Shown here piece after piece: positions 34,461-47,084 of a stretch of 64,000 bases of DNA. Location of the stretch: contig WACJ01000095.1 of NCBI GenBank assembly GCA_008973525.1, positions 310,001 to 374,000 of the forward strand, read 5' to 3'. Within the stretch, counting starts at the first letter, position 1. Every line of letters begins with the position of its first letter. Position numbers and translations under genes: made by a program. Source of the DNA: Stenopsyche tienmushanensis. Its lineage: Eukaryota; Arthropoda; Insecta; Trichoptera; Stenopsychidae. The notes under the pieces are model-generated. The model was not told the origin of the DNA. It saw nothing but the letters and a program-made list of their open reading frames with translations, and searched no databases.

Positions 34461-35685
34461 AAAAGCAATTTTTCACTTGCGAGCAGTTGATTCAAAGACA
34501 ATAAAAAGGTTTTTTTTTGTTATTGGAATTGAAAGATTTTTTCGGGATAACCCAATATACTCGTATATCCTCCTTTTTGGAAAAAACTATTTATTTTAAT
34601 TTTAACTTATATAAGAAGAGATATTTTGATAAAACTATTTAATAGGAGCTTTATTCGGATTAAGGGAGTCAAATTCATTTAACGCGTCCAAATAATATTG
34701 TGTTTCCTTATGGGAATAATCTAAATGTGGCAGGTTGAATTATGCAGGAGTTTATTCGGGAATTGTTATGAACGATGGCAAGTATGGCGTTGGGACAAAG
34801 GTTAGGTAGAGAGCTCTCATTACACAATTTCTAGTTAGCAACTAATTAACATGTATACTTGCTGAAACCACGTGTGACCCAAACAGTCCAATGCTTTGCA
34901 GTTATTTCGAGAAAATTTGTTGGTCCACGTAAAGTTCAGCAGATGGCCTCTGGTCAACTAAAGCACAATTTCAACAAACGGACGGGAGGCCGCTTCAATA
35001 ATTCACTTTAAAACGCTACTTGTATCTCTATTTTCCATTTTATGAAATTGTCGCCAAAGTTTCAATGAGGCTCTTGCCTGTCAACACCCTGCTCTTGGAT
35101 TCCAATGAAAATACCGCCGAGAGCCTATATGGATGTTGACGTGAGAGCACATTTTAATGTTTGTAAATGTGAATTATTCTTATTTAAAAAAATGTTCATT
35201 GTCAGAGAATCCATATTCATTGATAATTGATTTCTTTTATTTAAAAGAGCTGTAAAATAATTGCGGAGGAAAATTAAAAAGATTCTTTAAAGTTGGGTTT
35301 GAAAAACTTTAATTAATTCTCCTTTGAGTCTTCTTCAGCAATTAAAATGTTACGATATACAACTCAACCAACTTCCAGGATGTTAAATTAAAAAGTATTT
35401 CAAAGCAGCGGTCGACATGCTAACTCTTTTTATGCTTTTTTGCTCTGTTTATACTTGCTTTATACAAATACACTGAGATCTTGTATAACACGATACTTTT
35501 ATAAGACGGTTTCAATTTTACACAACATTGCGAAACATGGTTTTAGAAAAAATATTATAATATATGATAATCCCAAAGAAGAATAATGCAAAAAAATATA
35601 TGAAAGCATCTAAGAAGTATGACCAGAATAAACTATAACATTTGCGAAAGAAAAGAATATACGGTAGAAGTGAAACTTATTATAG
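34461..35685. other. No gene seen
   Basis: No supported features. Confidence 0.4.
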
Positions 35686-36035
35686 AAGTGAAGCTGTGTT
35701 TATGTAATATACAAGGCATATCCCGAAAGTAAGTGTACTGTGACAATAACGGGCTGTGGTTTTTTTGTTTTTTAGGGTTCTGTGTGGTAAAGCGAGCATA
35801 GTAGGAATACAATAGTACGTAAATTCACGTTGAAGTACCGAGTTGCGTGAAAAATGTCAGTAAGAAATCCCGCCTTTTACATACTTTTTCTAAAAAAAAT
35901 ATAAAAATTTAGTACACTTACTTTCGGGATATGCCTTGTATAATAAAAAAAGGTCGCTAATGGTCTAATGGTTGCTTTATGCTGTGAATAGACGTGCATA
36001 TATATGTGACGGAAATGTATTTGATAACAATAGAC
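35686..36035 (+). repeat. Dispersed repeat B, copy 4, interrupted by a MITE
   Basis: GAAGTGAAGCTGTGTTTATG and TAATA precede the insertion. Then ATAAAAAAAGGTCGCTAATG, GTCTAATGGTTGCTTTATGC and CATATATATGTGACGG follow it. Without the insertion the two halves rejoin to the sequence of the 18.8 and 20.3 kb copies. Confidence 0.75.
35712..35938. mobile_element. 227-bp mariner-type MITE nested in repeat B
   Basis: The ends CAAGGCATATCCCGAAAGTA and the exact inverse at the right end form perfect terminal inverted repeats of at least 28 bases. The insertion is flanked by TA at 35710-35711 and 35939-35940. The near-perfect ends suggest a young insertion. No coding sequence. Confidence 0.9.
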
Positions 36036-36334
36036 CAGCGGTTCTTAAGCTTATGTAGTTCGCGGACCTCCTTTTGAGCAAATTTTTTTTCGCGGACCCA
36101 ACCCGACTCTATCCCAACATTTTATGTCGTTCTTGAGAAATTTTCAAACAAAAAAATCATTTATTTGTCAAATATTGATTAAAATAGATCTTCTTTCAGT
36201 GTTTTCTGTAAATTATTCTACGAAAATATCTTGTTCAAGTATAGATAAATGTATTTTTATTTTTTCGCGGACCTCCGGTAATGGCTTCGCGAACTTTCAG
36301 GGTACTGCGGACCCCACTTTTAGAAACGTTGCAG
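36036..36334. mobile_element. hAT-like MITE with CAGCGGTTCTTAA end
   Basis: The left end CAGCGGTTCTTAAGC and right inverted end CTGCAACGTTTCTAAAAG, with inner blocks TTCGCGGACCTCC and CTGCGGACCCC, are typical of hAT elements of the Charlie/Blackjack style. Flanks CAATAGAC and GTATAGAC form an imperfect 8-bp duplication. The 71-codon frame inside is not a gene. Confidence 0.7.
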
Positions 36335-36449
36335 TATAGACGATTATCTTTGTGTTTAAAGCACACGCAATGCGAATTAATTTTTTAAAAGAATTTCAAT
36401 AAGTTCTTGAAAAAATAAATTCAGCCTATTTCTCAAAAAACTTTTATTT

Positions 36450-36532
36450 CCCGAACTTGTATTATAAAGGTCCAAATCCAAATTCTGGAAAAAAAATATT
36501 GCTATGCCAGCGAATTTGCAAGATTGGAAATA
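36450..36532 (+). repeat. SINE-like repeat S, copy 3
   Basis: CCGAACTTGTATTATAAAGG and TCCAAATCCAAATTCTGG, then CCAGCGAATTTGC, align with the 12.1-kb copy. The B-box region is degenerate. Confidence 0.4.
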
Positions 36533-37839
36533 TTAATATTTCTACTCAGATTTCCTGGATTTGAAAAATGAAAATGCAGAAGTGATTAATAAAGTCATAT
36601 AGGAACGATTGTGTGATTGAATTTTAATAATAATAAATGTATGATTCAAGAGTGTTAATAATTTTGCTACTTACTCAAACAATCGTAGGAAAGAGAGATG
36701 ATCGTATGAGTTAGTGTTCATTTGGGATTTCTCCGCAAAAAAGTTAACAGATTAGGTTTAAAACACGAACAGTTTAACCTCGATAGCAAATACGGGTAGC
36801 ACTTTTAATTCCAACTAATCAATATCTCCTTCAACCGCCTTACGTACATCTTTGAGATTTCCCTAGAGCGCGACGGTACGTTTATATCGTATTTGTTCAA
36901 CATTTAAGTGGTCTTCTTCTTTTCGCAAGAAATAAGCTCATCTGGATTCTGATTCCGTTTTTTTAAGGTTAAAAATCCTCTTTTTTTATACGAGCGAGGG
37001 ATGGTTTTATGGTTGTAGCAGTGATATCACGCTTATGTGCGCGAAGAAGGAGGGCGCGGCGGCTTCGAACCGCAGCTGTTAGAGCGTGGTTACAACTTTA
37101 GTATTAAGTTATTTTGTCTAAACCGAGCTCTAAGTGGAGAATGGCTGGAGCTCGTCTATTCTCCTCAGTTTCTGGATATTCTAGTATCAATTCAACTTAT
37201 CCATCAACATGTGTTGTGTGTGCTCTGGAGCTTGAGGATTTCGGCATAAAGCCGGTGTTCAATCAGTTTTCTGCAGAGTGCCTCAATTAAGAGACAAGTT
37301 ATGTATTGTTGAAGTTTCCATGAAAATCCGGAGTCTTGACGCATGTCCTTCAGCTGTGGTCTGAAACTAATTGACGCTTGTTGACTGAAAAGTTGAATTT
37401 CATATAGTTTCAAGAGAGAAAATTATTTTGCGGTGGCTTCGAGGTGAATCGTACGCGTTGTACTTCCAATTATGATATTATTGTTTTGTTTGTGTAATTT
37501 GGGAAGGGATTTAGTATAATAATAGTTGATACTTTTATACAGCATGTTTAAAAATACATCAAATATTTGTTAAAGTACTATTTACTATTTGAAATTAAAG
37601 CTACATAAGACTATTTACAAAGTAATATACAAAAGGCGGTGACATTATTTGTGTAATTATTCTCACAAAGTTAATTCTTTCTCATTTAGTTACTTTTAAA
37701 TTGTAAGTAAATAAAACAGCAGTATACCGCAATTATATTGTTGCCGACATTTATAACAATTTTTAAAACCGTTAAATAAATTATATAAATAAGCCAACAA
37801 GACTTAAATTATATTTTAGCTGCTGTAGTCGGAACCAAA
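36533..37839. other. No gene seen
   Basis: No feature supported. Frames at 37037-37249 and 37204-37413 overlap on opposite strands and show no domain. Confidence 0.4.
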
Positions 37840-38465
37840 ACAAGTCGAAAAGTAATCAAACATTTTTTTTGCTGAGGAAAAACACTTATTTATTAAAGAA
37901 ATCTTAAATACTAATCAACAAAATAACGTCCTTAGATTTTTCACTGAAAAACTTATCTAAGAGCGTTTTTACTTCTCCAATATTGTTAATTTTTATACTT
38001 CTTAATGTATGCTATAACGATCTAAAAAGGTAGTGAAACGACAATGTAAGATCTGGTTAATAGGTTGGATGAGGTAGAATTTCCAATCCAAGCTCCCATA
38101 TTTTTTTCTGAGCAATTTTTGCAGCATGCGGTTTCGCGTTATCGCGAAGAAGAATCCTTTTTTGGTTATTGACCAAAACAGACCGTTTTTTCATAAGATC
38201 TTATTTCATTCGTTCGAATTGTTCACAATAAATTATCACTGTAATGGTCTGACCTGGTTTGAGCCTTTCATAATAAATAAACCTAGAAAAATACCACTAC
38301 ACATAAAGAAGGATCTTATTTATTGTTAGTGTTGATCGAGGGGTCGGAACAGATACTTGTCTGGAAGAAAGCCATTATTTTTTCATATAGGATTATTGCA
38401 TACTATCCATTTATAGTCTCCAGTTACAATTCGGCACAAAAACGGATCTTCTTCATACCGAAATA
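37840..38465 (-). pseudogene. Heavily decayed mariner-like remnant
   Basis: Across shifting frames the minus strand gives pieces resembling the mariner segment GWEILPHPTYSPDL (the third catalytic Asp region), followed by LDRYSIH-like residues. Another piece near 38440-38400 resembles the IVTGDE region. Many stops are present. Assignment rests on short motif likeness only. Confidence 0.45.
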
Positions 38466-38640
38466 GAAGCACGGTTATTTCGTGCTATAACGGCCACAGA
38501 TTAAAAAGTTATGACGATTCAAAACTGAAATTTTTAGATAAGGATGATCTTAAGATATAAGGACTATTTGTGAAATGTATCAAAAGACCCCCTAACTACC
38601 AAAAAAGAATTGTCGGTCAATATGCAGAACATCCTTTATA
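38466..38640. repeat. Fragment related to the foldback element arm
   Basis: TTATTTCGTGCTATAAC and TTAAAAAGTTATG match the inverted left arm of the 29.4-kb element. GTGAAATGTATCAAAAGACC and CAGAACATCC match its right flank near 31.5 kb. Confidence 0.45.
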
Positions 38641-38785
38641 TATATCGCATTGTGCCAGTTGCCTATCAATTATTAAGCATGAGTGATGATTTTAAATCAT
38701 GACAATATGCTAATACATTCGTTAAGCAATCGAATGTTGCCAACTTCCCAAATTGCCTATTCAGTAAATGTGCAGCAATATAACG

Positions 38786-38850
38786 AAGTGCAGGTGATTA
38801 GTTTCTGTACTCACATTATAAAGTTTCGGGTTCAAAATTGGAAGTATTAA
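38786..38850 (+). repeat. SINE-like repeat S, copy 4
   Basis: TTTCTGTACTCACATTATAA is followed by AGTTTCGGGTTCAAAATTGG, nearly identical to the 12.1-kb copy over this block. Confidence 0.45.
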
Positions 38851-38989
38851 TAGGTTGAAGTCCGGAGGACTTACATGCGCGTCCTCTCAGAACAAACGTA
38901 GTGCTCCCGGGGACTAATATGTGATCTGATATCATTGATATTTCGTTGTTACGTTGGCCACAGTTTGAGATTTTTTTAATTACACCCAT

Positions 38990-39375
38990 CCCTCGCTTAA
39001 CACGGAAGATACTTTCTGCTAGATCATAGTGTTAATCGAAGCTTGTATTTAAATAAATAAACACCGTTGATAGCACACAATATTTGAACACTTGAAATCG
39101 ATTCATTATATCATTCACATATGATTGTTAGTCGACAAATTTGGGTTAACGATCTATACAATCGTATGATGTACGCAAGATACTCTTTCTGTCTATGTTT
39201 CCCATTCATAATCTCCGACCTGCAAAATACTCTCTCCGTCTCCGTTTCATCTCCAAACTCAACGTGCAAGATACTTTCCGTCTCTGTCTGTCTCCGAGCT
39301 CAACATGTATGAATGCGCTTTCAGAATCACTGGAATTCGGACACAGCTCTGTGTCCTACCTCTTAAAGGATTAAA
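38990..39375 (+). repeat. Dispersed repeat P, copy 4
   Basis: It contains AAATAAATAAACACCGTTGA, ATTGTTAGTCGACAAATTTG, TTAACGATCTATACAATCGT, TCTCTGTCTGTCTCCGAGCT and CACAGCTCTGTGTCC, ending CTTAAAGGATTAA. This is the inverse of the arrangement at 25.97-26.27 kb. Confidence 0.55.
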
Positions 39376-41379
39376 ACTATCTTGGCAACCAGAAGTCCCA
39401 TCCGGATTTTGTCGACTAATACCTGGAACAATAACTCGACACTTCATGATGATATCTTCGGCCGGTCCTGACACCGATGACCTATGATCTTTTCCTGTAC
39501 TATCAGGCGCAGAAGGTCATATTTTTGGTATCTTATGACATAGCATAAGTATATCATAGTATTCCAATTTGCACATTTTTATGTCGAGTACCTCGACCTA
39601 TTTATCTACCAAAGCCAGCACATCGGAATCGAAACTGTGAACAGACCATGTAAATTAAACATCCTTCTGTACGCCAGAGTCCATGATTTTAACTCATACT
39701 GAAACATGTTGAACTGATTAAGATTCAGAATTTATGAGCCAAACTGAGGTCTCATGAGGTCATCGCTCATACTTGCTCTGTCTATCCTAGAATTTCGAAT
39801 TTTTCTATTGATGTTAGATGATTCATGCAGACAGCTTCCAAGATATTTGAAGTATGTGACTCTCTTCAACTTTTCATATTTGTTTCTCAAATAATTACAG
39901 TTGCGAATCAATTATCTATTTATAGTCTTAGTGTTTTTTTTTCATATCTATCTACAAAATTTAGTTAAAGCTGGATGAAAACGATCATCCGGAAATATAA
40001 ATTCTGCTGAAGTATTCGTAATATGATTACAGGAACTAACCTATTATATTATTATTCGGAAAGATAATGAAAGTAACTTCATTGCTAATATATGTATGGC
40101 TTTATGAAGTTTTATATTATCACAATACCGCATACGAACTTCCAAAACATTCTGCCCTGAAAGGAATACGCTGTAATCCAGGTTCAAAATTACCCTAATG
40201 AACGCAGAGACATTTTAATTGTATTTATATGGCAATCAACATTTTAAAAAAGCACTTTCATTATTTCCAACCCCTGTGCTAGCGGGAAACCCCTCGGTGC
40301 CGTTAATAATATTTAATTTGGTTTTCGGGATAAGTTCTAGTTCTGCGGGATGCTGTGCTGAAAACAAAGCACGAGATCCGTTTCAGCGATATGCGAATGT
40401 AAATAGGAACTATTCACTTGATAAAATGTAATAATGGAGAACACTGGGTGTGAATGTTGGATTTCTCCCCCGGGAACTTATATTAAATAAGTTCCCGTGA
40501 CATGCTCCGAGTGTATCCAATGTTCGCACTTCTTTCGGCGACACATGCAATGCAATGTGAATTTGCAAATATGTTAAGAGAGTGAACTTTATGCTGCAAG
40601 CAAGTTATATTGAATATTGCAAAATTATGTTCTAAAATAGTTTTGTGCGAAATTAATTACATAAATCGACAGTACAATAGGAATGTATGTCGATAGATAA
40701 TCACTGTGCAAGATTCAAATTTTTACGTATATATTAAAATATTGACCCTTTGAATTAAATTATTAGGAAATATGATATTATTATACTTTCTAATTGATTG
40801 TTCATCATTAAAAATAATCATACGATTCATATTTAAGTTCATTCAAAAATGGTTTTGGAATGGCGTTAACGTTTTCGCGTTTAGCTGAAATATTTACCTC
40901 TTTACAATATTTCAAGCACGTTGAGCAGAAAAATGTTTCATGTTTGAATGTTAGCTTTATTTGCCATAAAATAAATTCTTGATAGACGGAATCTTGTTTG
41001 GAATGTCAAGATCTGCAACAAAATTGTTTGCATACTTACGACACAAGTGCATCTGTTTGACATGTTCGAGTGTTGCATTTTGGCGCTCTAAACGAAATTA
41101 TGAACTGAGTTGGTCTTCGTCTTTATGTGGTCACTCGTGGCTTCAAATTGCATTTTCTTCTTTGTCGATTACGATTAGTAGTGATGTAACTGAAAAATTG
41201 ATGAGACTCAACCCCTTAAATTAATATGCTTTTTAATTCCCAATTTAATGCATTAGATTATCTCTTTTAGTATTTTATTTTTACTTTATTTTTAGTTCTC
41301 CTTGACCGAAATACGTTGATTTTTTATTGTTATTTAAAAAAAATATTTTGATTTTATTTAGAGTGTAGGCAATAGGGAA
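39376..41379. other. No gene supported
   Basis: A perfect hairpin lies at 40471-40497 (CGGGAACTTAT / ATAAGTTCCCG, five-base loop). The minus strand near 41100-40978 has a possible decayed coding frame (ATLEHVKQMHLCRKYANN) of unknown origin. Nothing else was seen. Confidence 0.35.
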
Positions 41380-41500
41380 TAGAGCACGTTTTCAGACAAA
41401 GAAACCCAGTGGTGTCAGATCAGGAGATCGTGCGAGCTACGGAATAGGGCACGTTAACATACAAAGAAATCCGATGGTGTCAGGTCTGGAGATCGTGCAA
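41380..41500. repeat. 65-bp tandem repeat array, locus 2
   Basis: About two units; GGTGTCAG starts at 41411 and 41476, exactly 65 bases apart. It abuts the 3' end of the R1-type remnant. Confidence 0.75.
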
Positions 41501-41504
41501 GCTT

Positions 41505-42800
41505 TTGTTTGCGAAGGGGGGAATCTTCAAAAGACACCACCATTCTGGTGGTAGTATGGGGTATTTACTCACTAAACCCCTCTCCTCTTTGCCTGCCACC
41601 CAGCTACTAATTAAGTATTGCACAAGAGTGGCAGCGATGTGTTCCTTACGGGCTCTCCATTTGTCTCTTTCTGGATGTCATTCTACTGCTATTGTTCGTC
41701 GTCTTGTACGCTCAGCATCCTCCTTCTGTTGCATAGCTCAAGTCGTGTATTTACATCACGCATTCCTTGCTCTAGCATCCGTTAACATTTAAGGTACTAT
41801 GTTGTTAGAGGAGAGCGAGCTGATTTCCAGTTCCTCCCGAAGGATGTCCCTTTCGGTGCTCCATGCTGGGCAGATAAATGTCGTGTGCACAGCATCGTCG
41901 TACTCTGCTCCGCAGTGGTGACACTCCGGGCCGGTCTTTTTGACTATTTTGTGTAGGTAGCTATCAAAACAACCATGCTCGGCAAGGACCTGAGTCAAGT
42001 GGTAGCACAGTTGACCGTGCTTTCTAGCTACCCGGGTTCTCAGGTTCGGTATTAACTCGTGCGTCCACCAACGTTTAGCGGATTTGTCCCATCGAGACTG
42101 CCACGCCGACGTGGTGTTTTGCTTATCGTTATTCCTGTCTTTACCGTTTTGTATTGCCTGTCTCTCGTAAGCAAGCAGGTCGATTGGCGGTATGGCAGTC
42201 AGTGCTAAGACGGCGACTTCTGACACCACTGTGCGATATGCAGCAGCCACTCTGATTGTACTCTTTATCTGGACTCTGGCCATGTTGAGCCTGGCCCTTT
42301 CAATTTGAAATGCCTCGGTCCATATCGACGCGCCGTACAACAACAACGTACCGAGTGCACTACCTCGTTGTAGAGTCGCCTCCTGTTTGTTTTTGGGCCA
42401 CCAATGTTGGGCACCCCGCGGTGCTAGCCACCTTCGCTGTCACCTTCTCCGTGTGGGTGACGAATCGGAGCTTGTAATCAATCTTCACCCCAAATACCGA
42501 ATGGATCTTGAGTATTTAATCTCGCAACCTCCGATCATTAGGGGTGGGGGCGTAAGACCAGCTCCTGTCAGTCACTTCTTAGCCTTCTTCAGTGCGTCCT
42601 CGCAGGTCGTTCGTAGGATCTCTGTGGATTTGGCGATGACTATAATGGCAACGTCATCAGCGAAGGCGACTATTTTGGCTTCGTCCATTAGCAGCGTACT
42701 CAGCAGTTCGTCTTACATTACATGTGGAACGCCTGCCGTCACTGGTTTTTCTCTTCTTTCCCCGTCAGCGTCTGCGTAGATAGATAAGAGTTCTCCCATG
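41505..42800 (-). pseudogene. R1-clade non-LTR retrotransposon, 3' remnant
   Basis: A 185-codon minus-strand frame (42346-41789) encodes the C-terminal part of an R1-type ORF2. It starts LLYGASIWTEAFQIERARLN, then has AAYRTVVSEVAVLALTAIPP, WWTHELIPNL, HGCFDSYLHKI and a C-terminal CHHC-like zinc motif beginning ECHHCGAEYDDAVHTTFIC. Upstream near 42680-42630, in another frame, AFADDVAIIV is the catalytic YADD-equivalent motif of reverse transcriptase. Stops and frameshifts disrupt the rest. It is related to, but clearly a different family from, the intact element at 60.6 kb. Confidence 0.85.
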
Positions 42801-45148
42801 CAGGTAGCTCTCTACCATTCTGGTGAGGTATGGTGGAGTGTCAATTTCCTTCAAGGCCCTGGAGGATCAGGTGTTATCCCGCCACACTGCCAAGGTCGAC
42901 TCAAAATCGTTAAAAACATGTTTTGCATGAACTATGGCTTTCGTGATAAGCTCAATAGTATTAAAATGAATAAATAATATATCCAAAGCTTCATTTAGTT
43001 TAATGTTATTGACAGATATATCTTGTTACAAGATAAATTAACCATTTTTATTCAGTATTATATTTTTATTAAATGAACGGCTGATATGGTGCGTGTTCTA
43101 AATATGTGGTATGGATTGTATTTGTGTGGATATTAATTGTGTTTTTTTATTATTTCAGCAGTTCCACATATAGAGCTTAATAAAGGAACATTAGCGATTT
43201 CCCCAAAAAAAAATAATTCCGCCCGAACACCAACAAAACCCCGGTTTATGTAGGTCTTTTGTTGACCACTTTTCTGATGAGCCATTAATCACCCCATCTT
43301 CTGCCGGATATTCTTTTGTGTATCGGCCTGGCTAGATATATATACGTATTAAACCTTTTCCAATCTCGGCAATAAAATCCAGGGGAATAAGAATAATAGC
43401 GTGACGCAGGTGTTTGTGTCACTTTAAATAAAACAAGGGGGTGGATTTATAAAACATGTGCAATGGAATCGATAATAGGGAGCGTGGAGCCTCCAAAATG
43501 GCTCTTTCGCAAGTCCCAAATAAGGTATGAATTCCGACTGCTGGCTTAGTCATATTGAAACTGGAAGTGCCTAGCTAGAATTTTAAAAGGATGTGCCAGG
43601 AAGAGATTCCTGCTCCACTTTCATAAGCAGATGGTGCATCCGTATTTGATCAAGAACCTTTGCCTTGGAGTCTGAATTCGGATTACATTCACCGAAACGA
43701 CAGTCGGATTTAATACCGAGTATTCACGTCTGATTACGTGCCTCCAACCCTTTGAACGTTGTTCCGACATTGAGGGATGAGAATTCTTTTCAATAGTTTC
43801 AATCCATCATTAATATTTAATGCGTACCTCAAATGATTACACACTTATTAAGCTTAGGTATTTGGAAATAATCATAGCTTTGAATTTCTATAATAAAGTA
43901 ATATTTTGTATGTTTTTCATTAATTTTAAGTGAATAAATAAAAATAAAAGAAAAAGAGTTAATACATATAAAATGTTGATTTGAGCGTTCCTACGGATCC
44001 CCGAATATATAAACTCAATTGAATGAAACAGGTTTAAAATTCTTCTGGAGTCGAATTTGCTCCATTGAATTTTTAACCATTCATTTCAACATTTTCCTCG
44101 GAACCTTTTATAAGCCCTACTTAATGATTATGTGAAAATTAGCGTCAAATTATATATAAAGCGCAGAATAGCCTTTCCTCAAAAAAAGACATCCTTTCAA
44201 CTAAATTTACGTATGCGAATAAAAAAACCGGTTTAAATGAATTCAAATTATAACTGTTATCAAAAATTCTCCTTTTTGTGATATTAATAGATATTGTAAT
44301 TATAGAATGGGAATGAATAAACTTTGAAGGAAACGTGTTTTTCATTTGCTAAAAACGATGAATGAAAATGTTCAAATTACTGAGCTTTCATATAATCATA
44401 TTACAGCTGAAACTCTTTTCAAATTGAATTTAAATTGTTTTCTATTTTGAGAAACTAAAATTAGACTTAAAGACGAGTTTTAGTAAAAAAATACTGTTGT
44501 TTAGTGAAAATAATAGAGTCGACAGCATAAAATCAAAGAAATTAATAAACAGTGATAATAAATGCTCGCAAGATATATTCTAACAAAAATATATAAAGTA
44601 ACGCAAATGATAAGCGTGTAATTAATACAAAAAAAGTGGATCCCAAGTGGGCAGGTCGGGTGGCAAAATGAACGGACGAAAACCGTTTTTAATACCGCGA
44701 ATTAGATGACCAGATTGAATTGGAAAAATATTTTCACCCTAATGTTAATTCTCAATTGGAATCAGTTAAACCTATAAACTCGAATGATCACCTCAGTAGC
44801 ATAAAGTAACTATAGTTATCACATGCGTTTTTTTAATATTTTTTTGATACTTGAAAACTTGATTCAATTATTTGTAAAGCTAATGTTTTTGGGAAAATTA
44901 TATAAAAACAAACGTTTTGCATTAGCGAGTTACTACATTGTCTCTTGTTTTTACGGCTTGAATACATTCCGGAAATGTTGGCTGTGAAGAGAAATACCGC
45001 TTAATGGAGAAGCTGAAACTAAACAGAATGTCGCTAAAAGGAGAGTATCTTTCAGCCGTATATCGAAAATTGTGAGCCGTAAAACGAATAAATGCCATAA
45101 TTAAATGTTATGGTGAAATGCCATATAAAGAGCAGCTAATATCATTTA
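42801..45148. other. No gene seen
   Basis: No supported feature in this AT-rich stretch. Confidence 0.4.
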
Positions 45149-45763
45149 TACTTAAACCTCTTTTTGTGCGGTAGATGTGTTTCGCGAAAAATCGCACAAA
45201 AATAAATCGCATAAAAAAAAGTTATGACCTACAAAGTAAAGAGTAGATACGTTCCATGGATTTTAAAAGCCGCATAAGTTTGAAACATCTATATAAAATA
45301 TATCCAAAAATCGCACAAAAAAGGTTAATAAAAAACAGGAAAACAAAAGATTCGTACCCAGTTTGAAGTAGCTGTGTTGAAAAAAGCAGTTTCGAGAAAA
45401 ACGCGCTAAAAGATTTCATTAGGGTAGGATTGAGCAAAATAGCTATAACTCCGTGAGTAGTTGGAATTTTGGAAATTCTCCTTTGGAGAATACATTTTTA
45501 AAAGTCAAAGCATTGGAAAAATGCAAAAAAAAACGAAATCAATTTTTTCAAAATTCTCAACTAGCAGATGAAATATGATTTACACAGTCCCAAATTATAT
45601 TATTTTTCCAAATTTCGGTTAGTGTTGATGATTTATATCGTATTTTATACAAAATATTTCGATAAGTACTCTTTATGAAATAAAGAAAAGGAAAAAAACG
45701 CTTAAAAAAAACGCATAACTTCAAAATCGCACAAAAAAAGTCGCACAAAAAGAGGTTCGAGTG
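45149..45763. mobile_element. TA-flanked MITE with CTCTTTTTGTGCG ends (family T), copy 1
   Basis: The left end ACTTAAACCTCTTTTTGTGC and right inverted end CACTCGAACCTCTTTTTGTG continue into repeated ATCGCACAAAAA and CGCATAA blocks. TA lies next to each end (45147-45148 and 45764-45765). AAGTTATG is also inverted at both sides. No coding capacity; frames inside are chance. Confidence 0.75.
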
Positions 45764-47084
45764 TAGTTCCATATGTGATTCCCTAAATAAAACATATTTT
45801 TATATGATTATTCATAAGCGAAGTTCGTCGTTGTTTCGATGGGCGCTAGGTTAATACAATGATAATTATGCTCTTGTTTCTTAATTTGCTCGTTACTTGG
45901 AAACGATCCAATTATATTGCTCTATTGTGTATGAAATTTGCTTTCGTTTAAGCTCCTTAAGTTTTGAGCTCTAATTTCAAGGTCGCCGAACGAATAAAAT
46001 GAATGGCGCGATACAATGGATGTAAAAATTTAAATTGGCAAAACAGGATTTGTGTCTCATTAATTTGAATTAAGCGTTTATTAAGTTTTGGTTGAGACGT
46101 AGGGAAATTAGGGAGAAGTTGCTATTTGAACGAAGCTCTGTCGCATTCGGGAGACGAAATCCCGCATTAAGTCCCGTACTATTCAAGTTTTAATTATTAA
46201 TTGTCAAAGCAAAACTTTCAAAAATATTTTGCTTTGGAAATTAATTTTCCTTTTATTGCGAATCTCGATAAAAACGTTCATTCCATTTACCATTTAATAC
46301 TGAATTTTGGATTTGGGCATTGTTTCTGTCATTTATTCCTCATCGAAGTGTTTCTCTCGTTCGCCTTCTGTTTAATTCCATAAATTTAGCGCATAAATAT
46401 ACATAAGCCCACGTGTAAGATTTATTAGCGGGAATATGTGCGAGACCGAATAGGTGGTTGGGTGTGAACACTTTTTTCCCGAATCTATTGGGAAATTCAA
46501 TTTTCCAACAATGGAATCCATTACTTTATTTATGTTCGGCACACACACGATATTTTCTTTGAAAGTTTGAGAAACACATTAACTTTTATGCGTGGATATG
46601 GGCAGCATTTCCGATGCTAATGTGGCCTCATCAATTAGCGCGTTGACTGACGCGCAAAAGCGAGCTTTGACCAATTTCGATAACCTACGACAATAATACG
46701 ATTTAAAATGAGAGAAATTAAATAATGAAAGCTGGTGTGCTGAAAAATGTTTAAAAATTGCTATTGTACGTTTGCAGTCGTAGCCAAATGGTCTCTTTAC
46801 AACCAGCTGCTAAGTGCTATGTGTGATACCACAATGGCGGAATGAACGGAACGATAAAACGTATGCTTGAATAAATATGTTTTATAAATGCTTATGTGAA
46901 TCAAATTATATTAATAAAACGTATGTAATCCTATAATGATATAATACATAGTATCTTACTAAGTAACGCGTATTTAAATGAGAGAACACTGGAAAGTTTC
47001 CCTCGAATATGACTCTTATAGATCGTTTTTTTAAGTTTTGAAAGTACATGATTTTGGTGAGAAAATTCGGATTATTTTAATGCT
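45764..47084. other. No gene seen
   Basis: No supported feature. Confidence 0.4.

Noticed and set aside
40978..41120. Decayed minus-strand coding frame with KQMHLCRKYANN
   Set aside because: Stops interrupt it and no family was recognised; too weak to list as a gene remnant.
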